From Escarpia spicata (lineage: Eukaryota; Annelida; Polychaeta; Sabellida; Siboglinidae), in assembly GCA_963995525.1 (NCBI GenBank), contig OZ023217.1, positions 25,905,587-25,969,586 of the forward strand: DNA of 64,000 nucleotides, read 5' to 3'. The translations under genes and the position numbers were made by a program. Each line of letters opens with the position of its first letter. The stretch's first letter is position 1. Below the pieces are notes generated by a model that searched no databases, was not told where the DNA came from, and was given only the letters and a program-made list of their open reading frames with translations. Shown piece by piece: positions 11,677-26,600 of the stretch.

Positions 11677-14600
11677 GTATGTATTGATGGTCTAGTTGAT
11701 AGGATTAAACAATTGTGTGATGTTATTCTTCACCCGAGGTCGGTTTTTCTCACACGGGCCGTTGCCGTTGCGTTGTCCAACCTAGTATGTCTACTCTATG
11801 CCTATGGCCTTATGCTATGGGCATGGCTATGCCACAGCGCTGACCATGATTGTGTTGACTACGAACACGAAAATTGCCGTACCTGTAGTGGTAAGGTGAA
11901 CTTCTGTGCAATTGCAAAAGCGTCTATCATTGTTCAGAATAATTTTATTTTATATGAATCGGTAAAATCAAATCAAATGTATCAGTATTGTATTGGCCTA
12001 CTCACTTTTCATGCGATCATAAATTTCACATAAATAAGAATTTTTACATAAACATAATGTATGCATTTTTCACCAACAATTAATTATTTTTAGAAATATA
12101 ATTCTTCACCGCATCAGTATTATTAATCAGAACCACTTATTTCATCAATGGCATGCACATAAAGCGTCAAATAAGTGGTTGGCACCTCTCGACTCTAGTA
12201 TCTGGGCCCACCTTGATTTCGTCGTAATAACTACATGTTTGCCTAAATTTGATCGAAGAAATTTGATAACTCGGTGGTTTAGTTCCATCATTCAACAACA
12301 TCTCAGGCATATCTATATTACGAAAATATTGCATCTTAGCACGCTTTTGAAGCCCAAAGCAAAGGGCGACCCGGTTTGCGTTAGACATAGTAAGGCTATA
12401 TAGCAGAAAACCGGGTCACTCTTTAGGCTTCAAAAGTGTGCTAAGACGCAATATTTTTGTTACGTAAATATGCAAGGAATGATGTTGAATGATGGCACCA
12501 ATAGAATGAGGTATCACATTTAGGCAAAAATGTAGTTCTAACAACAAAGTCGAGAAAGACCCGAATACTAGACAATGCCAAGTTGTTTTTAGTGAAATAC
12601 AGTATTCGTAAGACAGTATCACTGCTCGCACCAAATGGAAGCATTCGGTTTCTGCTGCATCATGTTCTTGTTAATGTAAGGCCATATTTGCCTAAAATGT
12701 GCTGTCTTTCAACAGTTTAAATCACAGTGTTAATGTACATTGCCGTTTGTGCATTTTATTCATGTCCTTGACATTGCCAAAACTTCTTTATATGGCTAAA
12801 AACGACCGGATAGCTATCCACGGCCTTATTTATGACGTGTATACGAAATGGGAACAGAAATTAAACGTGAATAGCTATCCGCATTTTACTTTTATCTGAT
12901 CTACATGCATACGGGCCCAGATGTTTACATCACCATCACCGATATATCTATCACATGGTCTGCGTTCGTTATCAAAATATGCCTCAAAAATCTGTTTGCC
13001 TTGTAGTCCAGTAGAAATTGGCAACATTTTGACTAAATCTGGACATTTAAATTAAAAAGCCAATTTTTGTTTTAAGCTGTCCAGTAAGGTCTGCTGGACT
13101 ACCAGAAAAATAATGACCAAAATCGTGGAGAACTTCAATTTTTTCCAAGAATAAAATACATACTTTGTCTACTGAATATGTTCGCTGGATATAGAATTAG
13201 TCCCCCAATATTTAAGTGCTGTAATTTGTTATGGTAGAGGGCTGGAGAAAGGATTCGCACCCCAATATTTAGGGAAGGGGTGCATTTGTGGGTACAGTTT
13301 GAAGTTTCTGGAGAGCCCGATATGGGGGAGTGCAAATCAAGGTTTTTGTTGGAGAGGAGGTGGGGTTTTTGCCGAGTCTCAAGGTGTGCTGCAAATTGAA
13401 GTTATCGGAGAGCCTCAACAACAGCTGTAAAATATTTGTAACATCGTTGAAAAATCATGTTCAGCAGCCCTCCCGACCGTCTTCCGTGTGACAGCAGAGT
13501 GGTGCGGAAGCACTGAAGGTCCGGCGAAAAATCTTCAAAAGAGCAACCCCCATCATCCGATGTCATGAGCCGACAGCAAAGAACGGAGTGGTGCTGAAGC
13601 TGAACTTCTGACATGAAACATCTTCAACTGCTCCCCCCATCTCCGATGTTCTTTTAGTTGTGTCTAGCGCTCTGCAACGTTCTATTTAAAACTGACTAGT
13701 CTGTATTATTGTGGTTACAATGTACTATTGCATTCCAAATAAGTGTACAGGTCAGAATAACAGTATAGGGTGGACATGCCTTGGAATTTTATTAGTATGG
13801 GGCGGAAATTTCTTGAAATTTTAATAAGAATATAGGGCGGAATAATAGTATAGGGTGGAAATTTCTTGAAATTATAATAAAAGGACACCTTGGAGTAATA
13901 GTGTAAGCCAGTAATAATGTGGAATTCAGTTGCAATGTGTGTATTTATACTTTTAGTTGGTGTCTTTTTGACAATGCAACAACATAATTATATGCAAACA
14001 GGAGTTGCCTACTTCAAACAAACAATAATACTGTATATTAAATCAAATGTCGAAGCAAAACTCCAGACATAGCACTCCATTTAGTTTGTTTCAGTGATAG
14101 TAGTTTAATACTAATTGATATCTGTTGAAAACAGCAAATGAAATGTATATATAATTGTTAGTATTACATTAATAGAAACAATGCCAAATTCTGCGGGATA
14201 CTCTTTAACATAATGTAGTTAATTCTGTCAAGCCTGCCACCCCTAAATACATAAATGGAGTGATCCACTATGGCTTGTTTACCATGTAGCTCTGCCGCGT
14301 AGCATCGAGGTCACTACTGCAGTAAAGGGTTGTCTGGTGACGTCGCGAGATTCGCAATTTACTTGCCATAATACTAACGCCCTGACCACAGCATGATCCC
14401 AATAAAACATATCAAACCTTTATATTTTATACACAGGTTCCCCAAGTACTCCTTTTGTGCGTACGTGTAGTTTTTAAATTTGTTACTGAAAATATCGCCA
14501 TCTACCATAGTTGGCGTGGTGACCAGCGTATGCAGCTTCATCGATTCGCTGGCAAGAATAATGTTTATAATGTATACTACATATTTCTCAGAACATTGTA

Positions 14601-17600
14601 TCGGTGATGCAAATAAATACATGTAGTGCCTAATAAAAACCATATAGGGTGGAACCAACAACAGTAAATAATGTTGACCCATATAAAAACATATAGGGTG
14701 GAACTGCCAACATTAAATAAGCATACAAACCTGAATAAGACAGTACAGGCTGGCATTTTTTGTCCAAATAAATAGCTGTACATATACGCTTATTTGGAAT
14801 GCAATAGTAATGGTCTTATGAGGTCTCATTCAATTAGTCAGCCTTTTTCAGAACATTATCACCAAACCGACCTTTGTATGCTGCCACTGAGGGTGGTCAC
14901 TGTCAGGGTGCTTGTCATCCTCAGTGGTTCTTTTACGTCCCAAATTGAGATGGGACCGACATTAACATGATCTCCGAGTCATGAGGGATACACGGTCATG
15001 ACCTGAGACAGTGCGATAGCGAAACGGTGCTGAAGCTCATGCTCAGCCCCCCCATATTAATAAGTCCGTTGTTAATACGTTAGAATTTTTAATTCAAAAT
15101 ATCGAGTTTACCGCTGTGTGCGAAAGGTTGAATGGTGGACGCCATCAGCAGTTTTTAATTGAATTGGAATTGACCCTTTTTTGTCCTTTGGGCCGAAGGT
15201 CCAATGGACTTATGTCATCACTCTGTCTGCCATATCTCAGAAACCGCACGAGAAATCTGTATTTGATTGAATCATTCTCAATCTCAGGGCCCGTGAAACT
15301 GGTAAATTTTCACATTTTGCCTATTTTTTCAAAAACTCTTCAGTAACTTTTTCTCTGATTTTGCATAGACATTTCTTGTGCTAGTGTCACTATGCACAAG
15401 AAATCTGTATTTTATTGAATCATTCAAAGGGCACGGCCTGGTGTCAGAGATTATGCTGTAAGCCTGTGTATTGGATTAGCCTTGGCTCACTGCCTGCCAT
15501 TGTCCCAGTGACTGAGTGTCAAACAAAAAACAGTAACTAATGTGTAATGGGAATCCCTACTACACTGACAAAACCTGAGAAACTTTAAAACAGCAATATA
15601 CATAATTATCAATGCAATATCAGGCCTCGACATTAACACTAGCCTGATGGCCCGGCACTTTTTTTGAAGCTGTCAGGCTAGTTCGGGCCACCAGTTCTTA
15701 TATTTTACTGGTCCGACGGGCCACTGGTTTCCGGTTCTCGGACACTGCCGAGACAAAGCGGCGGTCACAGCACGACCGCATCGACATCGGTTATCAGATG
15801 CAGTTCGCCAGAATTCTTAGACGCGACTCGGTTATAGGACATTGTAAACATAACATAGATACTGATTCTGATAAATAATGAGTCCAAACTCCAACACTTA
15901 TCATGTGGACGATGCCGTGCAAAGCCATCGAATACATTTTCTAACCACCGGCAGGGCAGGTTTTTATGACGAGACGCCATTTTTTAAGTCCCGCTGTGTT
16001 GATATATATTCGTGTGTCATTTTCTAGCATCACTTTTGTCTTCGAGAGATTCACTACATGCCTGTTGATTGCTTTGGCTACACTAGTCGCACTTAGTTGG
16101 ATCATCTCAGTGATGTTTTCGCTCATGGTGTTGATGTTGTCTAGTGGTCTTTAAAAAATAATACATTCTGTCATATATTGGTTAACTTTTTTAACAACAC
16201 TTATTTGTGCGATATTTGCAACACAATAACAACCGTACATAATCAATTTAGATAATCAAATAATTTGTGTCACACAATAACATAAATGCCTGGTTGTTTC
16301 TAATACAGCAGTACTTAATATATAAGTCAGGGATGAGGTTTTTATACTGCTCCAAAGATCACTTGTGAATCGTGTAAATCCGGGGAGAAAAAAATGAATG
16401 TTGGGGGTTAGGGCATATAAAATCCTGGACAATTCACTGACGATCTATCTGCGGATTGAGTTAACCATCCATTCACCGGGTGTCGCCACGTGTTAATGAC
16501 GCTGCCTGGCGATTAGAGACAGAACCGACCCAACCGAACCCGTGAATCTGCGAAGTTCTGCGGCTGTTCGCATCAGCGCTTTCGAAGTGCGCGCACAAAA
16601 GCAGTGGACCAATAGGCAATGACGTTTACAGAGTTTCCGTTTAAAAACACAAATTCCATTTCAAAATGTCGATTATGCGGAATTCCATCCGTTTTCCAAG
16701 ATCGCGTTGTAATCATCAAGTGCTTATTGTATCTCCCCGCCCTGACATTGACCTCACGTAGGATTATTTAGTCTACGCAAGTGCCTTTCAAGCAACCACC
16801 GCTAATGGTTAGGTGACAGTTATCCTAGGAAGTCGAGGCCTGGCTTAATCGGTTTCTGGCGTGTGTCGGGGATCTGGGTGGGCGATTTTCAAAACCAGTC
16901 TCCGTAGATTTTGTAACTGGCTTCGTAGCAGTTTCAATGACGTAAAAATGGCATGGCCAGCACAAAAAAAAACGATATGTCCACAATCGATTTCAAACTG
17001 TCCAAAAACGCAATTTTCTAACCGTCCAAATGATGGGTGAACGGGTCTCTGGGTGAGGCACTGCTTAGTAGTGTTCTTACGTTATATGTTGCTATCTTCA
17101 GTCTACTTATCCTCTCTCGGCGGCTCTTCTTGACCCAGAGATTCTTAGCACCCCCAGCATGTAGTCGTAGTTGACCTGAACTGCCTCCTTGGTGATAGAC
17201 TATTTCGATGCTGCTGGGGGCCTTGGCTTCATTGTACTTTGCATGCTGGTGTTGTTGGCCTACCCTTCCACACTGGTTGGAAGGGTGATGACATGGGGTG
17301 AGCGAAATTGCCCAAGTTTCGACACGGCAGCCTGGCCAGTACCGGACTACCACCCAGCCGGCGCCGGGATTCGAACCCTGGTCATGAGTCCGGTACTCTA
17401 ACCACTCGCCCAACTTAGGTATACAATAATATATAAAATAACTCAGGTATACAGTAATATATAAAATAAAATAACTTAAGAATACTCAAAAAAGGTTAAA
17501 GCATATTTAGCCAAACTTATATATTATTCATATGTTTTACTGTACATCACTCCAATTCTATCAGTATTATGTCATTAATTACTACTGTTTTGTCAAAATG

Positions 17601-20600
17601 CATGCTAGGTGTAATTATTTACCTTGTGAACAAAAAGTGTTATCATAGTTCATTTATTTCCATTCTGGGAGAGGGTGGTAGGGGCAGAATGAGAACAGAA
17701 AATGTGTGCACATTTTCTTAAACAACCTTTAACTTTGCTACATGAGAGAATGCAGCTGACCAACTCTCCTACAAGGTTTCTACAACCACTGGAAATCGGC
17801 CTAAATAGCAGAGTATCTGGATAAAATTGTACAGTATTTTTAATACCACATTAACTAATGTACACAATCTTCACGAAACGGTCTACTTGAATGTTTTATT
17901 TCCAGGTGTATCTTCATTGGCATGCATATAGTCTCCACTAAACATGTCAACATTTTACTTCCATCATAACCCTTAATGATCTGTAACTATGATTCACCAA
18001 AAATCGTTTGATTACCGTAAATTTCCATGTATAATACGCACCCTGACTTTTGCTAAATTTTGATAGAATTGATATATCACCATATATAATACGCACCCCG
18101 ACTTTTGACATAAATCCCAGATTTCTCCGCTTCTAATATTTTGTTTTAACCTATGAATCCATCTCAGAATCGTAAACATGGCTTGTCGCTCACTAGTGAC
18201 TAGTGTGTCAGCACTACGTAACTTGTGTTGTAGCATGACAATTGTGCAACTGATTAAATCCGCGCATGCTAGAACTTACATTGTGTCATTCTGATTTCAC
18301 TTTTAAATTAACACCAAGTTCTATTCTGAAATGCTACATGCAAACCTGGTACTTTCATCTGCGAAGCATACATGCACAACATTCGTTTTTATTTGGAGTC
18401 ACAACACGTTGCCACTCAACCCGTGATGCGGGCATCATTCACGTAATTCAGGAACGCCACTCATAATGCCTTGGCGCTTTGGGAGCAACACATGTTTTTC
18501 CCGGTCTCGTACGCTTCCCACTCATTGGTGTTATTCGCGATGTCAGACATATGGGCTCGTGTCTTTGTCATTTCTGGCTGCTAGTTTAGGGCTAGAGAGG
18601 CGATTACGGGAGTGCGATTCTTGCCTTTCGTTTGCTTTGCTGCAGTAGTTTACGTGATTGTGATATCACGCCGACTTTGATAATATTACTAGTTTTCCCG
18701 CAGCGTTATCCTGGTCTGCAAACATTGATAAATTGGTCAGAGAAAATTATCAAAGTACATCAGAAGTCTAGATGCAGCAGAAACCGCACAGATGACTGTA
18801 CATCTATGTCTATCACTGGTATCAGTGTTTCACCTGGATAAAATGATCGGCGAGATGGTAGGGGTGGGGTATGCGAGCGCCACAGACGCGAATCGTTGCT
18901 GGGGGGTCTACCTTTAAAATTGTGCATTCTGAGGTATGTTTTAAGTTTTTAATCTTTACTCTTGATTCTTAAATATAGAGGGAAGATATAAATGTTTATT
19001 ACACTACTTGTAAATGTAGTAATCATTATTGATAAAAGTCAGTAATCATTATTGATAAAAGTCAGTAATCATTATTGATAAAAGTCAGTAATCATTATTG
19101 ATAAAAGTCAGTAATCATTATTGATAAAAGTCAGTAATCATTATTGATAAAAGTCAGTAATCATGATTGCTTCATTATGTTGAGGTGTGGTTTCCACTTG
19201 ACCACTGATACTTGGTTGTGGTGATGTTTTTCTTGCCTTAACCCTAGGCTTTGTTAACATACTGACAGAATCAGTGACAGTGGTATTATTTGAATACTCT
19301 TGCCCCATCATCACCTTTAAATGATTATCATATCATAATACTATGATGTTAAATTGGTGGCTTCTGTTTCAAAGATTATACTTTATTTGTTGCTAGCATG
19401 TTATGCAATTTATTAAACACAACAGTCACTTCTGAAATGCCACAACAGTATGTTTCTAATAATTGCAAAAACGTTTCTCAAATTTGTCCTTTTTATAAAA
19501 CAGTAAGTTGTTTAGTATATCCACATTATGTGAAAACATATTATTGCCTAGCCCAAGGTATTGATAATGTGTTAGTATACACAGGTTTGGGCAATCGGCG
19601 TCTATACGAGATATGAACTTCGGTTATATATATATTCATAAGTACTTCAAACAAATCGACTTTCCCAAAAACTTTCTTGGAATATGTATTGTATATATAT
19701 TTAGCACAAAGATATCTTATGAATCACATTCCTTATTTTGCTAAAAACGGCATAGAACATTAGTTGAATATAGACTAGTGGGCACTTGTTTCGAATCCGG
19801 ACCCACCTTGATTTTGTCATTATAACTCATATTTTGCCTAACTTTTTTACCTCAGTGTGTTAGTTCCATCATTCAACATTATACTAGGCATATTTACATT
19901 TAAGAATATTGCATCTTAGCGCCCTTTTGAGGCATAAATAGTGCCCCGGTTAGTATAAACATACGCTGTTATATCACTCATTTTACGCACACAATGCGGC
20001 AACGCACGACTGCTGCGGTGCAGACTAGCGCAAACCGGGTCGCTATTTGTGGTTCAAAAGGGTCTGAATTCAATACAAGTGCCGACTACTGAATAGGATG
20101 CATGGTTTTTATTTGTGCTTCAAAAGCATTCGGATTCAACACAAGTGCTGACTTGTAGTAGTGTCATTAGCCTGCACGGTTTTTACTCCCACCACCGTCT
20201 AAACCAGAAATTCAACATCAGCTACACCAGCATTTTTATTTATTGTGGGCGCATACTATAATACACTGTAGTCAGATTGAGTGCAAAGGGTATCTTTGTT
20301 CAACTACCGTTTTCTTTTGTTTTTTTTCCCCGAGTTCCACATGTCTCCCAAATGCAGTTACCATTTGGGTGCCATGTTACATGAATGTCTAGATTTCAAA
20401 TATGTCGAAACTCCACAAGGTGTCACCATTGGAGACACCGGGGATCCAGTGATGTCATTCACATTATCCAATGGAGTTAATTCCAAGAGGTAAATCCTGA
20501 CTGGCTCTGAGTGACATTAAGACGACTAAACAATGTTGAGCACTACAAATCCGTGATTTTGCAGGAATAAATTATAAATGATTTTTGTGGTGTCAGTTCA

Positions 20601-23600
20601 TGCCACTCGCCGATGATAAATATGTTGCGAAATAACCAAAAAAAATGGAGGCACGCAATAGCTACGAAGCAGCAGTTTGGGCTTATTTTGGGCGAGGCAG
20701 CATAGAAAAACAGCTTTGGTAGTTTTGGAGCTAATCTTTTACTTAAATGGTCCAAACTTGGTTCATCCTACTGATCCTGAGTCCTAGCCCTATGCTTCAA
20801 CCCAGGGGAATACTTACCCAGGGGATGCTGCTAATAATTTTGGCCTGTTGTGTTAAATTTAAAAGTAAAAGATTGTTGTTTGGGAGAGGGGGATCAGATG
20901 CAGTTTCATCTGGCGTCGGACATCGATGTTTTATGCTTCAGACTGATACTGTTGATATCATCATATCAATGTTTACAAACTTTTGTCTGAGGGTGGGGGG
21001 CTCAGGACAGATGGAAAGTAATTTCATCTGATTGTCACGAATGTTGTAAAACAACATTTCAGAATAAGCTATTGCAGTTATCATCTGCCATTTTCACTGT
21101 AGGAAATCATCTATCACAGTTGTATCCACCAGAGGGCAGTACCTTTGTATCGTTATCAAGCCCTTATTTACAGTAGAATCGTTAATAAATTGGTAATATA
21201 TTATAAAGGAATGTTGTTGTATTTATAATTGTTATTCACAGTAAATAGTCTATAAGTGATTATGTCATACTACATGACAGTTATAAGATGTAATGGGCTG
21301 AAAACTGAAGGAAAGAATCAAATTATTAGTTAAATAATTTGAGGATAGGTGGCGAAAACCACTAGTTCGTGTTTACGTTTCCTGGACTTCTGTGGTTTCA
21401 CGTGTCCGTTTCCTCTGGATTTTTGATGTCACCGCAAAATATGATTTTGATTGGTCGATGTTAAAAAATCTGTACAGAGAGAGTTTAAAATCTGGGCAGT
21501 GTGCAGTAGTGGTGTAGCCGAGAAGGTCGCGTCCGAGTTAGTAAAGATGTGGTTATGAAGTTAGCCGGGCATATGGCCCTTGATAGTTTAGAAAATGTTA
21601 CAATTTATTTACATAAAGTTTCGTTATGTTTATAGAGAGCGATGAATATGTCCAAAAGGACTTTTAATTAGTCATATTTAGTTATAAGACAGTCGTCATG
21701 AGATCAACGAAGTCAGCTTGAGCCTTGAGCCTCGACGTTGTCATCCCGGTGCGCGTCTCGCAAGAATATGAAACCTACCAATCTACAAACACATCGAATC
21801 TACTGAAATTCTATGAACGTTCATACGACTACAAATACGATTGAACATTTTAGTAATATATTACTACATCGTTACGTTCAATGAACAATGCTATTCTATT
21901 GTAAACATTGTATAAATTACTCGCCGTACTCAACGTAAAGTCTAAAGATTTGAAGTGTATAAAATTTGACTGTAACAGTGTGTTGTCAGTCGTGATGTAA
22001 TTCGCTTTAAGATTGTCGATAGTGTCGATCGACATGATTTGTATAAGTATGATTCATAATTATTAAATTGTGTTAAACTTATTCAGGTCGCCAATGATAG
22101 GAATTGTCAAACGAATCCGTAAATCACTATTCAGTTTGTCCTGTGTCGCCAACAGTACCCCTAGACAAAATGATCCGCGACACAGAAATTGTGACACTGA
22201 TATCGGACATCAACCTTCTGAGATGATCCCTAAATAGGTAATCTCAGAACATCAATGTTGGATATTAGACAAAAAACCATTTTCGTTTGGGGAGTGAGGG
22301 CCAGAGGCAGTTTCGTCTGGCATCAGTATTTGATGCTTCAGGCTTTCATGCCCCTTCACTTGGTTTGTATGCACAGAGAAAATTATTGCACAATTTCCTA
22401 CTTCATTTTACGCCATCACATGATTTGCCTCGATTACACAAGCGCTGTGAGATTGCAGCAAAAACTTGCAACCAAAATTTAGCAATGTATGTAAGTATGT
22501 CTCTAGTATTACATCAACTTTCCCTGCCAGCGAATCTTTTTGGTCTAGACATGGCTTCACTACATGGACTAGTTCAGATAGAACTGCTGTGGTCTATTGA
22601 TTTCTCTTGTTGAATTGTGTGGCACATTAATGATGTATACTCACTATATGCTAACACTCATGTTAGTCATAGCAACGATGTCTGCTCAATGCATGCTCCA
22701 GCCAGACAGTTAATGATCATAATAGTCTTACTGTCATCCTGTCACCCTGTCACCATCTGGTATGCTAATTGGCTAACTAGACTTTACATTATGCTAATGT
22801 AATCAGCTGAACATAGTTTAGTGCTGTTGGAGTGGATCATCAGTGGTGAGGAGCAAGTTCCATGGGTCTGCAGTAGTCCGCCATCACTGCTGTGTCAACA
22901 CACTCAGGAATATATATATATATATATCAAATTATAATTTGGTATACTATGGCATTGGCATTTAATTTAAAAAAAAATTTGTGTGCAATCTAGTGGGGAC
23001 AATGGGATGGTTCATAGATTTAGAGTTTTTCAAGGTTTGTCCAGGGGGCTAGGGATCTTGGCAGGTCACAATTTTAAAATGGCACTATCTTTATCAGTTT
23101 TGCATGTATACTGTTGACAGTTTGTGTGCAATCTAGTGGGCCTATTGGGGTGATTCGTATTTTAGATTTTTTTAATTCATCCGGGGTGGTGTGGATGTGG
23201 GTGGTCACATACAAACTAGCCAACTCGGCTAGTTCCTAATAAACGTCCCAGTATGCTTATTTATTTAATGACAAATGCTACCCTCTACACACCTTATTTG
23301 GCACTATGATTATTAGATTGAGAGATTGTCGTCATGTGGACACTCTAACAAGCCACACCAGTTTTGCTATTAGGATTACGGATTTTTTAAATATTTTTTT
23401 AGGGAGGAGCGGGAAATAAAAATAAATGTCATTGCATGAGAAAGGTGTTTTGTGTAAATACATGAATTATCATATGAGCCATACAGTACATTGCTAAAAA
23501 CATTTAGTCTTGTATCAAAAATTACTAGACATACTTTTATGAAAATTTAATAAAAGTTGAAGACTATTAGAATTTAGCAAGTAGTGATAGACTTGGCAGA

Positions 23601-26600
23601 TACCATTATGGTGTGTAAACATTACAGCCATAAATGTGTAGATTAGAAGTAGGATATATCTTGCTGTGATAATGTTAATTTGACTGGCATAATTAGGATT
23701 TGGTTGTCGTACCTCCAAATATAACTACATTATTCTATTTCGAAATAATGCAATGCCAAGCTGAATATGCAAGCATTGAAGAGAGTGTCTACAACCCGAT
23801 TTCCCAGTGTCAACTTGATTGGCCAAAATCCGATGTTCATATTTTTGCATGTAGAAAGAATGAGTAGCACATTAAACAAGTGTTGCGTGTTGACAATTTT
23901 TTTTATTGCTATTTTGCATCGTGTCTAAAATGTCAGCCTTCGGGTTGCCTTTTCGCTTTATTTCGGTGGCACTAATGTTGTCATCATTGATGAAAATAAA
24001 TGTGTAAATGTCGAATTGCTCATGTAACATCCGCAAGGATGCTTGCTGTCATTTTGACAACAATCAGCCCATTCAACGACAACACATACTTTCGATATTA
24101 GAGCGGCGTCGCTACAAACACAGGAAATAACACTGTTGATCGTGTCGGATAATTTATATTTTTTTACTTCCTTTTGGGAAGGAGCGCCAAACTTAAATTT
24201 CTTAATACAAAACCACACTGCAGCGGCTGGTTTAGATAAATTAATGACAAGTTGGTTGGACTTTCGCGGATTCGTTGGATCATAGACCGAAGATGTGGAC
24301 AACCAATGAAACAGTGTTTAACATACAATGTTCGGTATGATGCGTATGATGAATCGATACAAAATCAGTGTTTTGGCATTTCGATTACAAATGAAAGTTC
24401 AAAATTGCAATTTTATTTCTGTTTTGTCAAAAACAACTTCGGTCGGTCTGCAATCCGAATAATAAAATTGGTGTCGCCACAGCTAAGTTTGCATAATTTC
24501 TAACAACAGTCGGGCTTCTGAGGATCATAGATTTAGATCCCAAAGTGTTAAACCATAAGATTTCTATGATTACCCGGTAGGTGAATTGGTCTGAATCCTT
24601 AGTTCTCAGTATATTATTAGTTAGAACCCCAATATTGCTGCTTATAGTTATAATGACCATATAGTAATGTCGGCCAATTTCGCAGCACTTGTGAAGTTGT
24701 GTCGAATCCAGACCCACCTAAATTTCGTCATTATAACTACATTTTTGCCTGGATGTCATACCTCAGTGTGTTAGTTCCATAATTCAACATCATCCCAGGC
24801 CTATTTACGTTTTTAAAATATTGTACCTTAGTGCACTTTTGAGGCGTAGATATTGCCCAGGTCGCGCGAGCAGTGCAATAACGCACGACCAGCGCAGACA
24901 AGTGCAAACTGGGTCACTATTTGGCCTTCAAAAGTTTGCTAAGATGCAACATTTTTGTAACATAAATATGCCTAGGATTATATTTTTAAGACGTATACAG
25001 GTGTGTGTGTAATGAAATATTACATGTATGGTTAATTCAGAACAAAATTATGGTTTGTATCAAACAAGATAAGGAAACTTTCAACATCGAATTAATATGC
25101 CTTCTAGGATTTCATTTTGGAATAAAATGTGTATGTATCAATGACTGAACAAGACTCTCACCTTTGCGTCTGCATAGTTTTAACTCCATCTGCCACGCCA
25201 CGAAACAAGGTGGTACAAAAAGGTGGCTTCGCAAAAGTGAAACATGACCTCTTGTGACAACCGACCTGTAGCTCTGTCACAAATTCATGAAAAATTTAAT
25301 AAATGGACTTGAACTTTTCATGGTCACTGAACAACAAATGAATAACACAGTAAAATAATAATACAGTAACAACAGTTATGGATAATTTTGTTATTGTAAA
25401 CAGTGTTGGTGATTTGATAGTGATTGTTAAACATGATCCAAAACTGGGCTTCTGCAGCAGTTTTCACCGCAGACAGTACACACGTTGGAATACTGTTTAA
25501 GTAATTATTTTAATAAGCATTTTGTTTATTCTAGGTGCTGTTTGGTGCAAAACATGCCAAGAACCCAATGGTGGCGTTCTTGTGTAACAAGCCAGCCAAG
25601 TACCTGAAGGATGATGCATGGCAGACAGACACCAAGACTGACTGTCTGCATGATCCTGTTGACATCCTCAACTATTGCCGCAAGGTCAGTAGGATCCACC
25701 AGTAATCGATGTGTTATCATGTATCCTCTACACCCAACACCGTGGAAGTGTTAGAGAATAAAGTATTTTAACATGCCCCTTTAACAAACACCACATATAT
25801 AATTTTTTTGGAAATACCCGGCTACATTTCATGTGCATTCTCATAAGTTAATCACTGAGATTCACTATCAGTGGCACTCGGCTCTGGCATTGACTGGCAA
25901 TGTGAACTAAACCCGGCTGTAGTCTGAAAGTGTGACACTACAGCATTCAAAGTAAGCACCTATCTGTTTGTTAAGTCAAGTGAAAATTGGCCCGGACAAG
26001 TAGAAATTACAACTACTAAAAATGCATTTATGTGCATACATCATTCCAAAAAAGTGTTTGGGGCAGTTATCTTTACAACTTAATAACTTTGTAATTGTTT
26101 AATGTGGTTTCAGATTTGTGATAGTTAACGTTGAACAACAAACCTTTAAATTTATGTTTCCTGGGAATACCTAAGGGCACAGATATGTGACGTCACTAGT
26201 GGCATTCAAATTCTCAAGATCGCACAGTTAATGCAGCTAAATTTTATTTAATCTGTTTCAACCTTTTCACTCAATGATAAAATGATGTATTGTGGGAAAC
26301 TGGCAATTTAAGTTTGACTGGCCATTCAATGCACAGCTTTCCCAGACACCCAGTTTGTAGACAGAAATAGTAATCTTTTGTTTGAAAATTACAGAATCCA
26401 TGCTAACTATAGCGAATAAAATAATTGATAGTGCACATTTTGTGAGATCTGCTAACGGTTATATCAAAGAACTCGAAAGAAGAGCCAAGGTGTACACCGA
26501 GTACCCCCACAATGTCACTGTCAACAGCCGGGTCATCATGTTTCATCAGTTGAACATTGCATCCTCATGACAGGTTTGTGTCTCCACCTGTATGATACTG

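Noticed and set aside
11679..12033. Read-through of APP exon 1 past 11676 (136-codon ORF)
   Set aside because: The signal peptide is followed by a GTATGT donor that joins in phase to E1; the read-through has no family similarity.
15621..16842. Confident hAT transposon
   Set aside because: Only 11 bp of inverted ends and no matching 8-bp target duplication; kept as a low-confidence element.
17344..17416. A genuine tRNA gene
   Set aside because: Box A and box B are present, but the acceptor stem does not close and the sequence continues as a retroelement.
20281..20493. 70-codon ORF starting near 20281
   Set aside because: No recognised motif or flanking splice signals; expected by chance in a long intron.
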